Assembly (NCBI GenBank): GCA_002007465.1 | Contig: LNAC01000780.1 | Coordinates: 124,001 to 188,000 of the forward strand | Length of the DNA: 64,000 nt | DNA from: Ailurus styani | Lineage: Eukaryota > Chordata > Mammalia > Carnivora > Ailuridae | Direction: 5' to 3' | Shown here: positions 1 to 11,338 of the stretch, piece after piece | How the letters are laid out: each line of letters opens with the position of its first letter | How positions within the stretch are numbered: the first letter of the stretch is position 1 | The notes under the pieces: model-generated | Database searches by the model: none | What the model was told of the DNA's origin: nothing | The model's input: the letters and a program-made list of their open reading frames with translations, nothing else | Made by a program: the position numbers and the translations under genes

Positions 1-480
1 GATGAACATGACGGAAGGGAAGGAAAAGTAAGGTAAAAACAGAGAGGGAGGGCGCCTGGGTGGCTCAGTGGGTTAAAGCCTCTGCCTTTGGCTCAGGTCA
101 TGATCTCAGGGTCCTGGGATCGAGCCCCGAATCGGGCTCCCTGCTTGTCAGGGAGCCTGCTTCCTCCTCTCTCTCTGCCTGCCTCTCTGCCTACTTGTGA
201 TCTCCCTTTCTCTGTGTCAAATAAATAAATAAGATCTTTAAAAACAAAACAAAACAAAAACAGAGAGGGAGACAAACCATAAAACACTCAACTCTAGGAA
301 ACAAACAGGGTTGCCAGAGGGGAGGGTGGTGGGAAGATGGGCTAACTGGGTGATGGGCATTAGGGAGGGGACTTGATGAAATGTGCACTGGGTGTTATAT
401 ACAACTGATGAATCACTGAACTCTACCTCTGAAACTAATAATACACTATGTTAATCAAATTGAATTTAAAGAAAAAATAA
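1..480 (+). mobile_element. LINE-1 3' end (3' UTR and tail), split by a SINE
   Basis: The text on either side of the SINE reads as one carnivore LINE-1 3' UTR. It resembles the 3' UTRs at 11875-12150 and 22600-22950: 'aaccataaaacactcaact', 'gggtgttatatacaactgat', then 'aattgaatttaaagaaaaaa'. The element continues off the left edge of the window, so its coding part is not seen. It is older than the SINE inside it. Confidence 0.85.
51..255 (+). mobile_element. CAN-SINE, young mustelid-type copy
   Basis: The head begins ggcgcctgggtggctcagtg. It is the tRNA-Lys-derived part and carries the pol III A box (around tggctcagtggg) and B box (around ggatcgagcccc). A CT-rich body, an AAATAAATAAAT stretch and an A-rich tail follow. 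A 16-bp target-site duplication, aaaaacagagagggag, lies at 35-50 and 256-271. It sits inside a LINE-1 3' UTR. Confidence 0.95.
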
Positions 481-499
481 ATTTTGTATAACAGGTGTC

Positions 500-1262
500 A
501 TACAATATTTATAATATTGTGTCTGCCTTCTCTTGATCAACTTATATTTGTAAGATATGTCCATGTTTTTATAAATAGCTGCAGTTGTTTCGTTTCATTG
601 TTGAATAATATAATGTGCATGTGTATAGTACAATGTGTTTACCCGTTCTGTGATTATAGCCATTTGGGCCATTTCCACATTTTACTATTATCAATTATGC
701 TAATATGAGCATTCTTAAATATGTCTTTCGTGTACTGACTTCTTTTGGGTATATTCCTTCCCATTTGAATTGCTGGTCAAAGGGTATGCACAGGTATTCA
801 GCATGAGATACCATCAGTTATTTTCAAAATGATTTTACCAATTTGAATCCTCTTTGTCATTTTTATATTGATTTGTATGAGTTCTTTTTGTTTGTTTGCT
901 TTATGTCTACCAAATATCTCTTCCTCACTGTATTACTTCTCTGCGTGCCATTCTAATGATATCCCTTAAAGTTCTTATTTTTAACCTAGTCCAATTAACC
1001 TTTAAGTTTCTGGTAGATGTGATTTGTTTCCTTTTCCATAAAAGTTTTAACTCCCAGAGGTCATGAACACAGTTGCCTATATTCTCTTCCAGACGTATTA
1101 TTGTTTGCTTGAAATTTAGATCTGCACTCCACCTGGGATAAATTCTTGTGTATGATGTAAGGTGAAAGCCACATTTTAATTTTTATGTATGAATATCCAT
1201 TTGCCCCAACACTGTTTATTTAAAATGCTATCCTTTCTACATTTTTGTCTTGTCTTGTTTTG
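500..1262 (-). mobile_element. Old LINE-1 (L1M-type) ORF2 C-terminal region, antisense
   Basis: Read in the plus direction this resembles the antisense of the last third of L1 ORF2. Landmarks include the 'gggtatattccttcccat...attgctggtcaaaggg' region, 'actcccagaggtcatgaac', and 'caacactgtttatttaaaa'. It is highly diverged, full of stops, and lacks a clear 3' tail. The family level (old L1) is fairly certain; the subfamily is not. Confidence 0.65.
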
Positions 1263-1549
1263 TTTTACAGTGTTCTTCTAGGTTCTACCTTCAGTTCCAA
1301 CTCTAGCTCATCAGGGCATGGTGAAAACCACCATGAATTATTTAGCTTTCATTTTTGCTTTTGCCTAAGAGTAGCCCATAGAGTTCATTAATTTCTTGCC
1401 AAAAAAACTTATAAACATACTTAAATGTTCATTCTCATTTCTTTTCCTCAGTTTTGGAGTCTTTTCAGCAAATGCTTATCAGATTCACCATCCTCCTAGA
1501 AAAATAAATCTTTTTATTAAATATTTTACTTAAAAACCACTTAAATAGA
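1263..1549. other. Unassigned AT-rich DNA
   Basis: I see no gene, repeat family or regulatory site that I can support here. Confidence 0.5.
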
Positions 1550-1812
1550 AATTACTATGCTCCATGAGTTTTCCAAGTATTTTATGAACATTAAATAATT
1601 TATTTCATTTTATTTAGTTTAGTTAATTTAATTATCAAATTTAATCCTCATAACAAACTTATGGGAGCACTACTATAGTCACCTTACTTTGAGATGAGAA
1701 AACTGATGTATGGAATGATTAGATAAATTGCCCCAAATGAGGAAGTTAGTTTGACATGAAGTTGGTATTCAAACCAAGGAAGTATGTGCTTTAAACATCA
1801 GTAACTCCATTT
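1550..1812 (-). repeat. MIR SINE, antisense
   Basis: The reverse-complement MIR pattern is visible in order: 'taatcctcataacaaactta', 'gatgagaaaactgatg', 'agataaattgccccaaatga', 'ggtattcaaaccaagg'. It is a heavily diverged mammalian-wide SINE. Confidence 0.7.
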
Positions 1813-1833
1813 CTCCCCATGATATTCCTTGAT

Positions 1834-1837
<4 letters not shown>

Positions 1838-1864
<27 letters not shown>

Positions 1865-1879
1865 GTACAACACACACAT
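1838..1879. repeat. Compound (TC)n(AC)n microsatellite
   Basis: About eleven TC units run directly into interrupted AC units ('acacacgtacaacacacaca'). Confidence 0.9.
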
Positions 1880-3729
1880 GGATAATTATCTGTCTATCAT
1901 GTCTTATGTTAAGCGCTGGAATGACATTCAACCACTGTACTTTTATTAAGAAAAAGAAACCAAGTTATGACTAAATTATGCCTTCACCAATGCAACTATG
2001 AAACAACATCAACATTTATTAAAGATTGAACTAGAAAATGACCTAGGAAATAAATGATTTGATATATAGTCCTTTATCCCCAAACTTTGTCACTTCTATC
2101 CATTCTTCTGTGAAATAGGAATGATAAATATGGAGAAACAGCAATGGAAAAACGGGGAAAAAAGCTTTCATGAAGAAGGGAGAAATGGGATGAAAAGAAT
2201 GTCAGATAAATATAAAATATGTCACATCACTATTATTTCACCCTGAGCTTCCCATATGGTAATCAACCACAATCTCCCATCCCACCTGCCTTACTTATTA
2301 CTGGAAATCGGGTGAATAGAAGAGTCTATTTTTTTAATTAATTTTTTATTACAATTTCATTCTCCTAACCCATTTTTCTTTCTCTGGTCTTACTCCATTC
2401 ATCTATTAATCAATATTTCAGGTTTAATAAACTTTTAAAATCAAATCTGTTCGGTTAGATCCCTTCATTTCCTATTAGACCTGCATTTCCTATCAGACAC
2501 GGTTTATATAAAGTGTTGGTCACAGCAAGGCAGAAGCTTCGTGATCTTTTCCATGGCAATCTGTTATCATCTCCCACTCATCTCTCCCTGTTGTCTCGTG
2601 CATGTGTTAAAAAATAATGATTAATTAAATTAAAAAAACATTTACTGCTACAATTCTCGAGTTTTTCTGACAGCAAATAGAGTTCATGATTAGATGGCCA
2701 TATAAGCACCATACGGTATTCCTAAGCCTGTTTCGCGTGAACCATGGGTTAAGTTCCTCTCGGTCATAGGATGGTTTAATATTCCATAATTATAAAGGTT
2801 ATGTGGATGTGGAAGATCTGACAAAATTATCAATTTAAGGCAGAGAATATTTGAATGGTTTACCTGTCACCTATACCTGAGACAAACCTTTATAGAGGAA
2901 AAAATCCTTTTGATGACATTTCTCTTGTCACAACCCTTCAACCTAAGAAAATGTTCCTGGTGAAATTAAATCCAGATTCAGCTTTTTATCAAATGCCAGC
3001 TATTCACTTAGTGGCCCCAAAAGATTGTGTCCCCCTAAAGATGTCAATTTTTGCCAGTATAACCACATTATTGGGCCCTATTTTACCTCCCTATGTGTAT
3101 ATATACATATACACAGTGAATTTATTTCGTCTATTAGTTACTGATTAATTGGATAATATGGATTGTGAAATCAACCTCATAAAGTCATTAGGACAGATAA
3201 CTGTAATAATAATTTAGTTGAAGGAAAATCTAGTTTGAGGCAGCCAGAGTGCCGCTCCAAACAATAATGTTTGGTAAACAGAGTGCCTACCTAAGTTTTT
3301 AAGTTGAAAATTAGAGCTATTGTTTTACCTTACAGACTACTACATGTAATGCATGTGACTACAAGGAAAAGTGAGGACAGATTCAGATTCAGTATTGATA
3401 TCTGTCTCAGACGATTATTATGAGAAGGTCAGAAACCAAAACATATAGGCAATCTGACATTTTCTCAATTATAAGCAGCAGATGGAGTACTATGCTTTTA
3501 TAACTTTGACCTTCTCCGAAAACAAAATGGGTAGGGTAAAATTTTTAACTGGAATTCCTTTCTTTTGATGTATCCTTTCCCATAATTTTGTATTTCTTTT
3601 GAATTTCTGGTTGCTTCTCTCTTCCTCAAGTCTAATTTTTGTGTATAAAAGTTGTGTGAATTCTGTAGAACAGCTTTTTTTACTGTTAATTTTCAATGTA
3701 ACTTTGAAAGACTGGTCCTAGAGAATAAA
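1880..3729. other. Unassigned AT-rich DNA with a possible conserved block
   Basis: No gene is visible. A 97-codon open frame at 2855-3148 has no recognisable domain and ends in a low-complexity YIYIY stretch, so I treat it as chance. The part at about 2560-2850 lacks recognisable repeats and holds homeodomain-type AT motifs (gattaattaaatt) and a few CpGs (tttcgcgtgaac); see the findings. Confidence 0.4.
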
Positions 3730-3905
3730 CTAAGCAGGATATTAAGAGGGAAATAGAAGATCTGGGAAGACTTGAACCACTCTAGGAAACAACCAGACTT
3801 CAGGGGCTATGCACAACACTGCTCAACAAAAGGGCACTACACATTCTTGTCAAGTGCACTGGAGTATTTTCCAGGATACTGCAGAAACAATATAGAATGT
3901 TAATG
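3730..3905 (+). mobile_element. Old LINE-1 ORF2 fragment (endonuclease region)
   Basis: The order 'agacttgaaccactctagga', 'caacaaaagggcactacaca', 'ttcttgtcaagtgcactgga', 'gtattttccaggata' follows the L1M ORF2 endonuclease region. It is too diverged to keep an open frame. Confidence 0.65.
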
Positions 3906-4525
3906 ATACAAGGAAAAAAATTAAATTCCTATAACCCTCTCAAAAACCAAGTCTTCATATTCTCATTTCAGTTTCTTTACAGAAGCTTCAAAAATAGTCA
4001 CTATTGATGTATAGTATCCCACCAAGTTGATGTCCCATAGTTTACTTAACAACTGCTTTTGCTGGGCATAAGTTTAGCTTATAATATTTAACAGTCATGA
4101 AAAATACCTCACTGATTTCAAGGCAACCCACAAGAATAAAATATAATTTCAAATCTTTATAAATGTGCCTCTATTGGGAAAAAAGCCCACATTCTTCATC
4201 CTTTATTATTATTCTTATAACATTAAATCATGGTGTGCTAGAAATGATGGACAGACATTTTCTGCATTTTGGAACAGCTCTTAGAATACTAAAGACAGGA
4301 TAGCAAAAATATAAACTATCCCTCTAGACTTCATTTATTTTGGTCAAATTTTGTTGGTTTTTATACGTCTGAAATGTAACCTAACACATATAGGCATCTC
4401 CAATATAATACATCTCGTATTTAATTAGCGATTTTCACATACCTGGAAAAGGAGTCTAAGCATTGTTGTGGAAAATGCTAAGCAATATGGTTTGGTAAAA
4501 ATAACCCAAATTCCCTTAATAGATG
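3906..4525. other. Unassigned AT-rich DNA
   Basis: Nothing recognisable was found. Base composition matches the rest of the gene-poor background. Confidence 0.5.
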
Positions 4526-4529
4526 TATT

Positions 4530-4656
4530 TATAGCCTATCACTGTCTGACTAGGTGTGTGGCCTTAGGCAAATCTCTTTCCTCTGGACTGTGATTTCACC
4601 ACCTGCACAATAAAGTTGTCCATACAATTCCCTAATTCTGAGATAGATCCTAATTC
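4530..4656 (+). repeat. MIR SINE fragment
   Basis: The MIR core is recognisable: 'gactaggtgtgtggccttag', 'gcaaatctctttcctctg', 'ttcaccacctgcacaataaa'. Both ends of the element are missing. Confidence 0.75.
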
Positions 4657-4659
4657 AAA

Positions 4660-4925
4660 TGACCCTCCAAGACATGGATAACCACATATTTATTAGAACC
4701 AGAATTTGGAAACTTTTTAAAAGGTGTGCTATCCATGCCCCTGCCCCTGGATAATCCAGGATAATCTCCCTATTTGAAAGTGACCTAATGATTAGCAACC
4801 TTAATTTTATCTGCAATCTTAATTCATTCCTCTTGCCATGTAACCAAACATATTCATAGGTTCTGGGGATTAGAATGTCTGTATCTTTGGTGAGGTCGTT
4901 TTTCTGTCTACTACACTGAGCCATC
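4660..4925 (+). repeat. Old interspersed repeat, family not named
   Basis: The run 'ggataatccaggataatctc', 'cttgccatgtaaccaaacat', 'attcataggttctggggatt', 'agaatgtctgtatcttt' is a mammalian-wide repeat motif I recognise but cannot name with certainty. A 94-codon antisense open frame (4655-4939) lies in it and is not a gene candidate. Confidence 0.5.
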
Positions 4926-4959
4926 AAATACCTTGCCACATCTTTCCTAAAATATTTCT

Positions 4960-5085
4960 TTTAATTTTATTTTATGTATTGTTGTTAATTATTTTAGGTA
5001 TAGTCATGTTTTAGTGTTTTAAAAGAATATATACCTTTTAAAGGTATATACTAAAGTATTTGTTGATGGAATAAAGTGACAACTA
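4960..5085 (+). mobile_element. Old LINE-1 3' UTR fragment
   Basis: The segment resembles the one at 6190-6290: both read attattttaggtat / gactgcaggtat, then gttttaaaagaatat, then aaagtatttgttgatgga / aaagtatttattgagga. That order matches old L1M 3' UTRs. It contains a near-perfect 23-bp palindrome at 5028-5050. Confidence 0.45.
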
Positions 5086-6179
5086 CTTTATTTTTAAGGA
5101 CATATTCATGATTGCATTCAAAATGAACTAAATGGCAAGCTCACTAGCATACACCATGCTCTGCCCAGATTTTCTCCTTTCTACCTGTGATCAGGGTAGT
5201 ACTCTTAAATCAACTCAATTAGCTAGTCTTTATTTACCTTCTATGAAAGTTCCTTCATGACTTGTAAAAAATATGTATATACAATTGGAAAGACAGCACA
5301 TCAATTGGTTAGACATCTCTAAATCATATAGTGATGATGAATAATCTCATCAAGGGTTTCTATGATAGATTTAATAGATATATAAATTTAGAGACAGACA
5401 AGGAGATAAATAGATATGTGGATGTTAGATTGTTATTATACATATATAGGTGATAGAAAGATGATAGATTGATTTTTCATATACATATATAATATTTCAA
5501 AATTGCCTAGATGACTGTCCTCAGTCAGTCTATATTCAGACTTCATAGGCACGCAAAAATAAGTGATGTTACCTGTAATAAACAAACATGAGCACATTCC
5601 ATCCTTTGACTTTTCCCATATTATCATGTATTATCTCTCAGTGAGATAAGGACTCAGTGAGTCCTTAGGTAAAGGCATATAAACTCAAGTATGTGCATTC
5701 ATAAGATTTCTGTTATTGTAGCCTACATTCTAGGCTTCTGACACCTTCAAGATTCTGACTCAATTATGTAGAGATCCCATTCTCCTATGACACAAAACTT
5801 AGTAGAAACTAGGCTGCAAATTTTTCTAGTGTTAATTCATATTCAGGGATAATAGAATAAGATTCCTCACAGTAGTTAACTAACAATTAGCTACCAGACA
5901 AGACTCCTTTTGATCTCAATGGTTTCTTGACATCCATGCAAGTCTTCCCCTGTCAATTCTACAAAGTGTCTTGATTGGCTAGAGAGAATTTTACTTCCAC
6001 AGCCCATGAATGTCCTCAAGTATCACTACACTTCTTGGAATCTAGATCAAAGACAATGAGGCAAAGAAAAAGGAATAAATTTCTTCTTTGAGTTTTCATC
6101 TAGATATGAAAAAAACACACAAATACTTTTTAAACAAAATAATGAGAAAATTTTAGAACTGAGTGTGTAATGGCTGTCT
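5086..6179. other. Unassigned AT-rich DNA
   Basis: No gene or named repeat was recognised. There are short (GATA)-like interruptions at about 5360-5470. Confidence 0.45.
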
Positions 6180-6274
6180 ATTAAGAAATTATTGTTAATG
6201 ACTGCAGGTATATTGATGGTATTATTATGTTTTTAAAAGAATATGTATATCTTATGGCAACATATACTATTTGT

Positions 6275-6472
6275 TTGTTTTTTACTTGAGAGGGAAATGG
6301 AGGGCGAAGGAAGGGTGGGGGGGGGTGAGGGTGGAAAGAGAGAACCTTAAGCAGTCTCCATGCCCAGCACGGAGCTTGAAGCAGGCCTTGATCTCACAAC
6401 CCTGGGATCCTGACCTAAGCTGCAATCGAGTAGGAGGCTTAACTGCCTCCCAGCTGAGCCACCCAGGCATCC
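6275..6472 (-). mobile_element. CAN-SINE, older diverged copy
   Basis: It starts with a T-rich tail and ends in the complement of the tRNA-like head, 'ctgagccacccaggcatcc'. The body is diverged and has a G-run (gtgggggggggtgagggtgg). Open frames at 6271-6534 and 6282-6470 are SINE translations, not genes. Confidence 0.8.
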
Positions 6473-6533
6473 ATAAAGTATTTATTGAGGAAATTAAGAG
6501 GGAACTGGGAATTGCATTTAAAAACCCAGTGTA

Positions 6534-6753
6534 GGGGCACCTGGGTGGCTCAGTTGGTTAAGAACATGACTTGGGCTCAGGTCATGATCTCAGTGTCCTG
6601 GGTTCTACCCCTGAGTCAGGCTCCACGTTCAGTGGTGAGTCTACTTTTCTTTCTCCCTCTCCCTCTGACCCTCCCCACACTCGTTCTCTCTCTCTCTCTC
6701 TCTCTCTCTCCCCCTCCCTCCCTCAAATAAATAAATAAAATCTTTAGAAAACC
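6534..6753 (+). mobile_element. CAN-SINE with expanded (TC)n body
   Basis: The head ggggcacctgggtggctcag is followed by about fifteen TC units and AAATAAATAAATAAAATCTTT. An approximate target duplication flanks it (aaacccagtgtag upstream, aaaccccagtagtag downstream). The target is the old L1 3' UTR. Confidence 0.9.
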
Positions 6754-7124
6754 AAAAACAAAAACAAACCCCAGTAGTAGGTTGGGGGGAAATGCATCAG
6801 GGTGTAGGTGAAATAGGACTGGTGACTGTGGATAATATTTCAATCTGGAAAACAAGTATATGAGGGCATATTATGCTATGTTATATTGTATTATATCACA
6901 GTATATTATTTTTTAAATTTTCATAATAAAAATGGTTTATTTCTGGAACTATTTTCATCAATTTCACTGGGCTTTGTTTCTTATAATAAGATCTGCCCTT
7001 TTCTAAATTGATTGACAACATATATCCTCCTTTTAGTGGAGACATGATTGTACGTGGAGAGTAGCTCTGCTACTGTGGTTCCAACAATCCAATCAAATCA
7101 CAAAAAATAAATCCACATAGTTTA

Positions 7125-7340
7125 TGTGTGTACAGGTTCTGGAATCAGACTGTCTGGTTTTGAGTCCTGTTTTTGAATCCACTTGTCCAGCTGTAGGAGC
7201 TAGAGAAAGTTAGTTAAATGTCCTTTTCTCATGTTTAAAAGGAGGATACTAAAAATAACCCTATTTTCTGGTTGTTGTCATGATTATGTCAATCAGTCAA
7301 TATAAAGTGCTTTGGTTAATATCTGGTATGTAGGAACTTC
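7125..7340 (+). repeat. MIR SINE
   Basis: The MIR order is kept along most of the element: 'gttctggaatcagactgtct', 'ggttttgagtcctg', 'gagaaagttagttaaatgtc', 'ctcatgtttaaaaggaggat', 'aaagtgctttggttaatat', 'ctggtatgtagg'. Confidence 0.85.
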
Positions 7341-8199
7341 TAAAGAAATATCAAAAATCAAATTAACCCCCCAAAATTCAAATATTAATATGTTTGTCAA
7401 AATCCAAGTCATTCCATCTTAGATAACATATGTGATGCATGAGCATCATAGTACAGGAAAATCTCTCTAAATCCAACTCATTTCCTTTTAATGACTGAAT
7501 CTCCAGTAGGACATAAAAGTCATTCCTGCTCATCCTTCCAGCAAGCCTCAGTTTTCTCAGTCTTTGATTTCTTATGAGTCACCTTCTGAACCAGAACACA
7601 CATATATCCACATAGATAAGGAATAGATGCAGGTCAGGCAGATTAAATGGTGCTTGCAAAAGAAATGTTTCTCCAAATGAAGATAGTATCAAGAGATTCA
7701 TATCTACAACATGTATTGCTTTTCAAACACTTTCACTGAAGATAAATTTTGCCTCATTTTTACATAAGTGGATGACCTATTCAGGTAGTTTATGAGTAAT
7801 TAAATAGCTTGAATAATAAGTATATTCTATTTAAAATACAATAAAAAGTATGAAGTGGCAATTTATACTTTCTACAGATTTTATTTCACTTTCGAGTTCT
7901 TAGGATCATATTTTAGCCAAGGCTGTGGCTCTACCTATCTTTCGTTTCTTCAGTGACATGCAAGAAGCTCCTTTTAGGTCACTAATAGAAATTTATTGTG
8001 GAGATCATGGCATAGTTGTATTTTCTCTTGATCTTCCTTTTCCCATCTTTCAAGATACTCCAAGAATCTGTTATCTCCTGGGCACTATTTCTCATAAATA
8101 TAAATGTAGTTGTAAGTGAAGTATAGATTTAAGTAAAGGTGTAAGTGGTAAAATTAAGTTGTAAGGTATAGGCAATAAAGGATGTATATTTTCAGTCTT
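7341..8199. other. Unassigned AT-rich DNA
   Basis: I see no repeat family. A 64-codon open frame at 7925-8119 has no recognisable domain or start context and is not supported as a gene. Confidence 0.45.
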
Positions 8200-8214
8200 A
8201 AAAGAAAAATTGTT

Positions 8215-8418
8215 GGGCGCCTGGGTGGCTCAGTGGGTTAAAGCCTCTGCTTTCGGCTCAGGTCATGATCTCAGCGTCCTGGGATCGAGGCCCGCATCGG
8301 GCTCTCTGCTCAGCAGGGAGCCTGCTTCCTCCTCTCCCTGTCTCTCTGCCTGCCTCTCTGCCTACTTGTAATCTCTCTCTGTGTGTCAAATAAATAAATA
8401 AAATCTTTAAAAAAAAAA
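8215..8418 (+). mobile_element. CAN-SINE, young mustelid-type copy
   Basis: A full head-to-tail copy with little divergence from the copy at 51-255. The perfect 15-bp target duplication aaaagaaaaattgtt lies at 8200-8214 and 8419-8433. Confidence 0.96.
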
Positions 8419-8433
8419 AAAAGAAAAATTGTT

Positions 8434-9030
8434 AAACATATATCACTTACCTCTACGAGTTGTAAAGTTAACTTTTATTGGTGACCATTCACTAAATTAT
8501 TAACACTGCAATGCATACCTATTCTAAATCTTTAAAAAGATATAAATTTGATTATCTTTTCATTTCCTTGAATACTTGTGGATCCAATGTCTCAATTTTT
8601 TTAAAGCTGACATTTGTCTAAAGAATGCAGCATACATTAGTAGAGAAGACAATTTTGATGGCACAGCAATAAGTTAATATGAGATGTTATTAAGTTATTT
8701 CCAAAGACACTTTAAAATTTCTATGGAAGTATTTAAAGTTACCAGAGCAGAAAAATAAAGCCTTCTATGCTTGGATTTTTACAATTCTCAGCCAATAGTC
8801 TGTAATTTGTGTGAAAATACATCCTATATTTTGGCTTAAAATACTAGTCAGTTATTTGCATACTTCATATCAGATCATCTGTGGAACTTTTCTTTTTTGT
8901 CCATTGTTTTTCAACACTGTTTTTTAAACATGACTAACAGGGAAATATTTTAAGGTATGTTTTTATTTATTTCCAAATGTTTTTCCAATCACGAAAATAA
9001 AGAAGAAAATAAATTTCTTATTTGTCAATA
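8434..9030. other. Unassigned AT-rich DNA
   Basis: No gene or named repeat was found. Confidence 0.45.
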
Positions 9031-9700
9031 GACAGAATGTGGATCTATCCCCTCACTCTCTTTTCGCTTGTGTGATCACAAATCCTCCTTTCAGATCTGG
9101 ATCAGAGAGCTGGCTCCCATTTGAGTCTCCCTTTCCAGCGGATCTGGCCAGATACTATTACTCTGCCACTCAGTATGGATTGTATGGGTGGGCGCCTTGC
9201 ACATTCAACTGTTCAAACTCAAAAAACAATTCAAGAATACTCAGTCATTTTATTGCTCTCTTTACTTTTAAAAATTGGGACAAAATGATTTTGTTAATTA
9301 TCTCTAAATGTGACTATTTTTCTAAAAGTGATGGCTTGGTGGAAAACCCAATTTGTTGTACTTCTTCCAGTCCAACCTGCTTGCAGACAATAGTGATTAA
9401 ATTAACAAACATAAGTGCAATTACAAAAATAATGCATCGGAAACACAATTCCAGCCTTCTGTGTTTTAACGAGTTGGAATATATCAGCCCGTATGTGTAT
9501 TTTCAGCGCCAAAACTGAGGAAGACGAAAGTGAAGATGGGGAAAAGGTATTAGCAGGATACACAGCAAGGCCATTTTTCCCTTCAAGAAAATCCAGCTAG
9601 CATTTTCCTGTTCATTTGAGCCACTGCCACTAATCACCTCTGCCTCGTTAAAATGATGAGTAGCCAAAGCAGATTTTAAGGTGATAAAAGAGCCTATAGA
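9031..9700. other. Repeat-free block, possible conserved non-coding element
   Basis: The block has no SINE, LINE or simple repeat. It has AT-rich runs mixed with motifs such as 'attaaattaacaaa', 'aaaataatgcat' and 'ttcagcgccaaaactga'. A 159-codon frame (9039-9518) is the longest outside LINE-1. However, it opens with GTG, its first ATG is at about residue 83, and no domain is recognisable. Conservation is a guess from appearance and cannot be measured here. Confidence 0.3.
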
Positions 9701-10490
9701 ATGACAGTTACTGAGCCAATGAACTTGCTGACTCAGCTTACAAAAATATGAATACTTTCAAATAAAATGTGTAAATGGAAGTACTTTAATTTCAGAGGCC
9801 CACTCAGATACATGTGAGTATGCCTATCCAGGCATATTAAGCTAAGTGCAAAGAACTGACAGATTGATAAGAGCTTACATTCATTCCATTTTATTCTATA
9901 TTTAAGCAAGTGCAAATGACTAATGCAATCTTCAAGTTCATTCTACACTTCACACTACTCAATTTTAATTTTGAGGAAAGTAATTAAAGCAAAACTTTTC
10001 TCCATTGGGAAAGCAAAGACTATAAGGAGAATGGAAGAAAATTTTTTCAAATGGATAGTATGATATGAAAAAATCAGACATTTCACTTCTGTATTTACTC
10101 AACAAGATAATGTTATATTCATAAATTTGCTTTTTGACCACGTTACAAATGTCCCTCTTGCCCATGAAAATGAAATGAACCCTCTTAGCAGAGCTAGCTT
10201 TGCTATCTATGTATTAATTCCATCCCTTCCTTTCTACTTTGGAATATTCCTTCATGATGTAGCTCAACTTTTAAGTCTTCAAGATCATTTCATTAACAAT
10301 CATTCTCTGCTCAGTCTACAATACACATAACTTCATTAAGTCTTTAAAAAAAAAAGGAGACAAGACTTTCTCTTTACACACAATCTGATCACCTTTCCAC
10401 AACCCTGGAAAATAGATTTCTTAAAGTTTATTTGCCATTAAAGCATCATGACAGAGAAGAAAACGAAAAATCATGCATCAACCAGTGTTT
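9701..10490. other. Unassigned AT-rich DNA
   Basis: Short open frames only. No repeat family was recognised. Confidence 0.45.
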
Positions 10491-10505
10491 TGGTCACTTT
10501 TTTCT

Positions 10506-10703
10506 TTCTTTCTTCTTCTTCTTCTTTTTTTTTTTTTAAGATTTTGTTTATTTGAGAGAGAGAGCACAAGCAGGGTGAAGGGCAGAGGGAGAAGCAGACT
10601 TCCTAAGGAGCAGGAAACCTGATGCAAAGTCTGTCCTGGGACTCTGGAATCATGACCTGAGCCGAAGACAGACATGTAACTGACTGAGCCACCCGGGTGC
10701 CCC
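10506..10703 (-). mobile_element. CAN-SINE, older copy
   Basis: The T-rich tail with TTC units (10500-10530), 'aagattttgtttatttgaga' and the complement head 'gactgagccacccgggtgcc' identify it. Flanks are similar (ggtcacttttttct and ggacagtttttttct), consistent with a decayed target duplication. Confidence 0.9.
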
Positions 10704-10719
10704 TAGGACAGTTTTTTTC

Positions 10720-11320
10720 TACAGAATTCTGTTTCAACTTTCTCTCTTGGGAAAAGGGCACAGTATACAGCTAAGTATGCTTAAATTAGGTATTAAATAT
10801 ATTTTAGGTTAAATTATACCACAAATAATAAAAATACTTTACCAGGCACTTACATACATTAGATGCTCAGTACAAATATTAACTTAGCATGAATAAAATA
10901 AAAAGATATAAATATAAGATATTCAGTATGAATACAATGTATACATGTGCATATAACACTCATTTTTAAGTATTGCACACTGCTGTTTACTTATTCTTTA
11001 AAACGATGAAAAGAACAAGCATAGGAAATATAGTCAATAATAACATAATAATTAAAATTAATTTTAAAAATAATAAAAATTAATTAAAAATAAAAATAAA
11101 ATAATATTTATCAAATAACTAATATGTGTCAGGAAGTACTCCAAGTGCTAAGAATAAATAGTGAAAATAAAACAGATAAAATCATACTCTTGTGTTGCTT
11201 ATAGATTAGTGAAAGAAGAATCATATTAAGCATCGTCCATAATAAAAAAATTAATAGTAAGTTAAAAAGGCATAATGCAAGATAAGTGAGATGTAAGTTT
11301 ACAATTTTAAATACAGGGAT
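10720..11320. other. AT-rich DNA with A/T low-complexity tract
   Basis: Positions 11034-11110 are almost only A and T (AATAA/TTAAAAAT units). At 11110-11210 the order 'tgtcaggaagtactccaagt', 'gctaagaataaatagtg', 'ttgcttatagattagtg' resembles an old MIR/L2-age repeat; the family is uncertain. No gene was found. Confidence 0.45.
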
Positions 11321-11338
11321 CAAGGTGGGCTTTGTTGA

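Larger units (their letters stand above)
6180..6945 (+). mobile_element. Old LINE-1 3' end (L1MC/L1ME type) carrying two SINEs
   Basis: Non-SINE parts join into an L1M 3' UTR: 'aaagtatttattgaggaaat', 'gggaactgggaattgcattt', then after the second SINE 'atgcatcagggtgtaggtga', 'tatgagggcatattatgcta', 'aaattttcataataaaaatg'. It is interrupted by a minus SINE (6275-6472) and a plus SINE (6534-6753). Confidence 0.65.

Noticed and set aside
51..255. tRNA gene at SINE heads
   Set aside because: The heads are tRNA-Lys-derived and keep pol III boxes, but they lack a foldable cloverleaf and acceptor stem, and they recur throughout the window as SINEs.
9039..9518. 159-codon open frame as a protein gene
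   Set aside because: It opens with GTG, its first ATG is near residue 83, and no domain, splice context or codon bias is evident.
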